Below are positions 5,317 through 5,509 of a DNA stretch of 5,509 nucleotides, one piece after another. Positions within the stretch are counted from its first letter, which is position 1. Each line of letters begins with the position of its first letter. Below the pieces are notes generated by a model, which did not search any database, was not told where the DNA came from, and saw nothing but the letters and a program-made list of their open reading frames with translations. This stretch comes from an uncultured Gemmatimonadota bacterium (GTDB lineage: Bacteria; Gemmatimonadota; Gemmatimonadetes; Gemmatimonadales; Gemmatimonadaceae), in NCBI GenBank assembly GCA_946479895.1, contig CAMLHT010000247.1, forward strand, positions 1 to 5,509. Reading direction: 5' to 3'. Both the position numbers and the translations under genes were made by a program.

Positions 5317-5509
5317 ATGCGATCCTCGAGCGAAACGATCCGGGTCGGCCAGCAGGCCCCGGATTTCTCGGCCCTGACCGACACTGGTGAAACCCTCGCC
5401 CTCCGGGACCTGAAGGGAAAGGTCGTCGTCCTGTATTTCTATCCGAAGGACGATACCCCTGGCTGAACCATCGAAGCGTGCTCGTTTCGAGACGCTTTCC
5501 CTCGGTTCG
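5317..5509 (+). CDS. bcp: Selenocysteine-containing peroxiredoxin of the BCP/PrxQ type (5' part; in-frame UGA at codon 50; 3' end outside window)
   Basis: Thiol peroxidases of this family reduce hydrogen peroxide and organic peroxides in the cytoplasm through a peroxidatic cysteine. The first 49 codons give VGQQAPDFSALTDTGETLAL, then LKGKVVVLYFYPKDDTPG. These are the standard N-terminal strands and active-site lead of BCP/PrxQ. Codon 50 (5464-5466) is TGA, exactly where the family has the catalytic Cys of TPGCT. The same frame continues with TIEACSFRDAFPRF, again typical of the family, with Cys55 in the place of the resolving cysteine (C-x4-C becomes U-x4-C). A stem-loop begins at the TGA (separate entry). 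I therefore read codon 50 as selenocysteine, not a stop. ATG 5317 is the only possible start in frame after the LuxR stop and gives the usual short N-terminus; no clear Shine-Dalgarno is seen. The alternatives are a TGC-to-TGA nonsense mutation or a base-call error. The C-terminal two thirds or so lies beyond the window. Confidence 0.8.
5464..5509 (+). promoter_or_regulatory. Candidate bacterial SECIS element directing selenocysteine insertion
   Basis: The RNA can fold from the UGA itself to the last base of the window. The outer stem is GAACC (5465-5469) with GGUUC (5504-5508), with a possible U-G pair at 5464/5509. An internal loop is AUC (5470-5472) opposite CCCUC (5499-5503). The middle stem is AAGCGU (5474-5479) with ACGCUU (5492-5497), plus a G-U pair 5473/5498. 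There is a single bulged G at 5480. The upper stem is CUC (5481-5483) with GAG (5489-5491), and the loop is GUUUC (5484-5488), or UUU if G5484 pairs with C5488. The loop starts 17 nt after the UGA and can begin with GU. These match the general rules for bacterial SECIS hairpins: a short apical loop with an early G, about 16-37 nt after the UGA, with a bulge in the upper stem that SelB recognises in E. coli fdhF. The pairings are read by eye; SelB binding is inferred. Confidence 0.72.

Noticed and set aside
5317..5466. A complete small 49-residue protein ending at the TGA at 5464
   Set aside because: The conserved peroxiredoxin sequence continues in the same frame after the TGA, so a stop there would cut a known family in its active site. 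Selenocysteine or, less likely, a mutation explains it better.

Overview
This is a GC-rich bacterial chromosomal window. It holds five protein-coding genes or gene ends, and no rRNA, tRNA, insertion sequence or CRISPR. The gene content suggests a Gram-negative soil or environmental bacterium of the Gemmatimonadota or a related phylum. The reasons are an outer-membrane beta-barrel end, a secreted RCC1-repeat lipoprotein of the 'CWG' type starting with a short Cys-Ser-Asp-Asn lipoprotein tail, and a very large membrane-bound BTAD/TolB-like/TPR regulator. The taxon is an inference from gene style, not from a marker gene.

Layout: (1) 1-354 (+) is the C-terminal end of an outer-membrane 'transporter' (phenol MetA-degradation family) barrel. 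(2) 541-1836 (+) is a seven-bladed RCC1 beta-propeller lipoprotein. (3) A strong hairpin at 1847-1881 lies between this gene and the convergent gene 1900-4464 (-), which encodes an 854-residue BTAD winged-helix regulator with one membrane span and a periplasmic TolB-like plus TPR region. (4) A divergent intergenic region of about 200 bp, with an inverted repeat and other repeats, separates it from 4662-5273 (+), a PAS-like/LuxR-type HTH regulator. (5) 5317-5509 (+) is the start of a BCP/PrxQ-type peroxiredoxin, cut off by the window end.

The most notable signal is in the last 50 bases. The peroxiredoxin reading frame has an in-frame TGA exactly at the peroxidatic cysteine position (TPG-TGA-T, where the family has TPGCT). 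The frame continues afterwards with conserved family sequence, including the resolving cysteine five residues later. The TGA is immediately followed by a well-formed stem-loop with a bulged G and a small apical loop that can begin with GU, matching the general form of a bacterial SECIS element. I read this as a selenocysteine-containing peroxiredoxin that an ordinary gene caller would miss or truncate. UGA is also used as a normal stop by at least three genes here, so recoding would have to be site-specific.

The divergent pair of regulators (membrane BTAD regulator and PAS-LuxR regulator) looks like a local regulatory module. The sequence does not show what it controls. The peroxiredoxin sits 43 bp after the LuxR gene on the same strand and might be co-transcribed with it.
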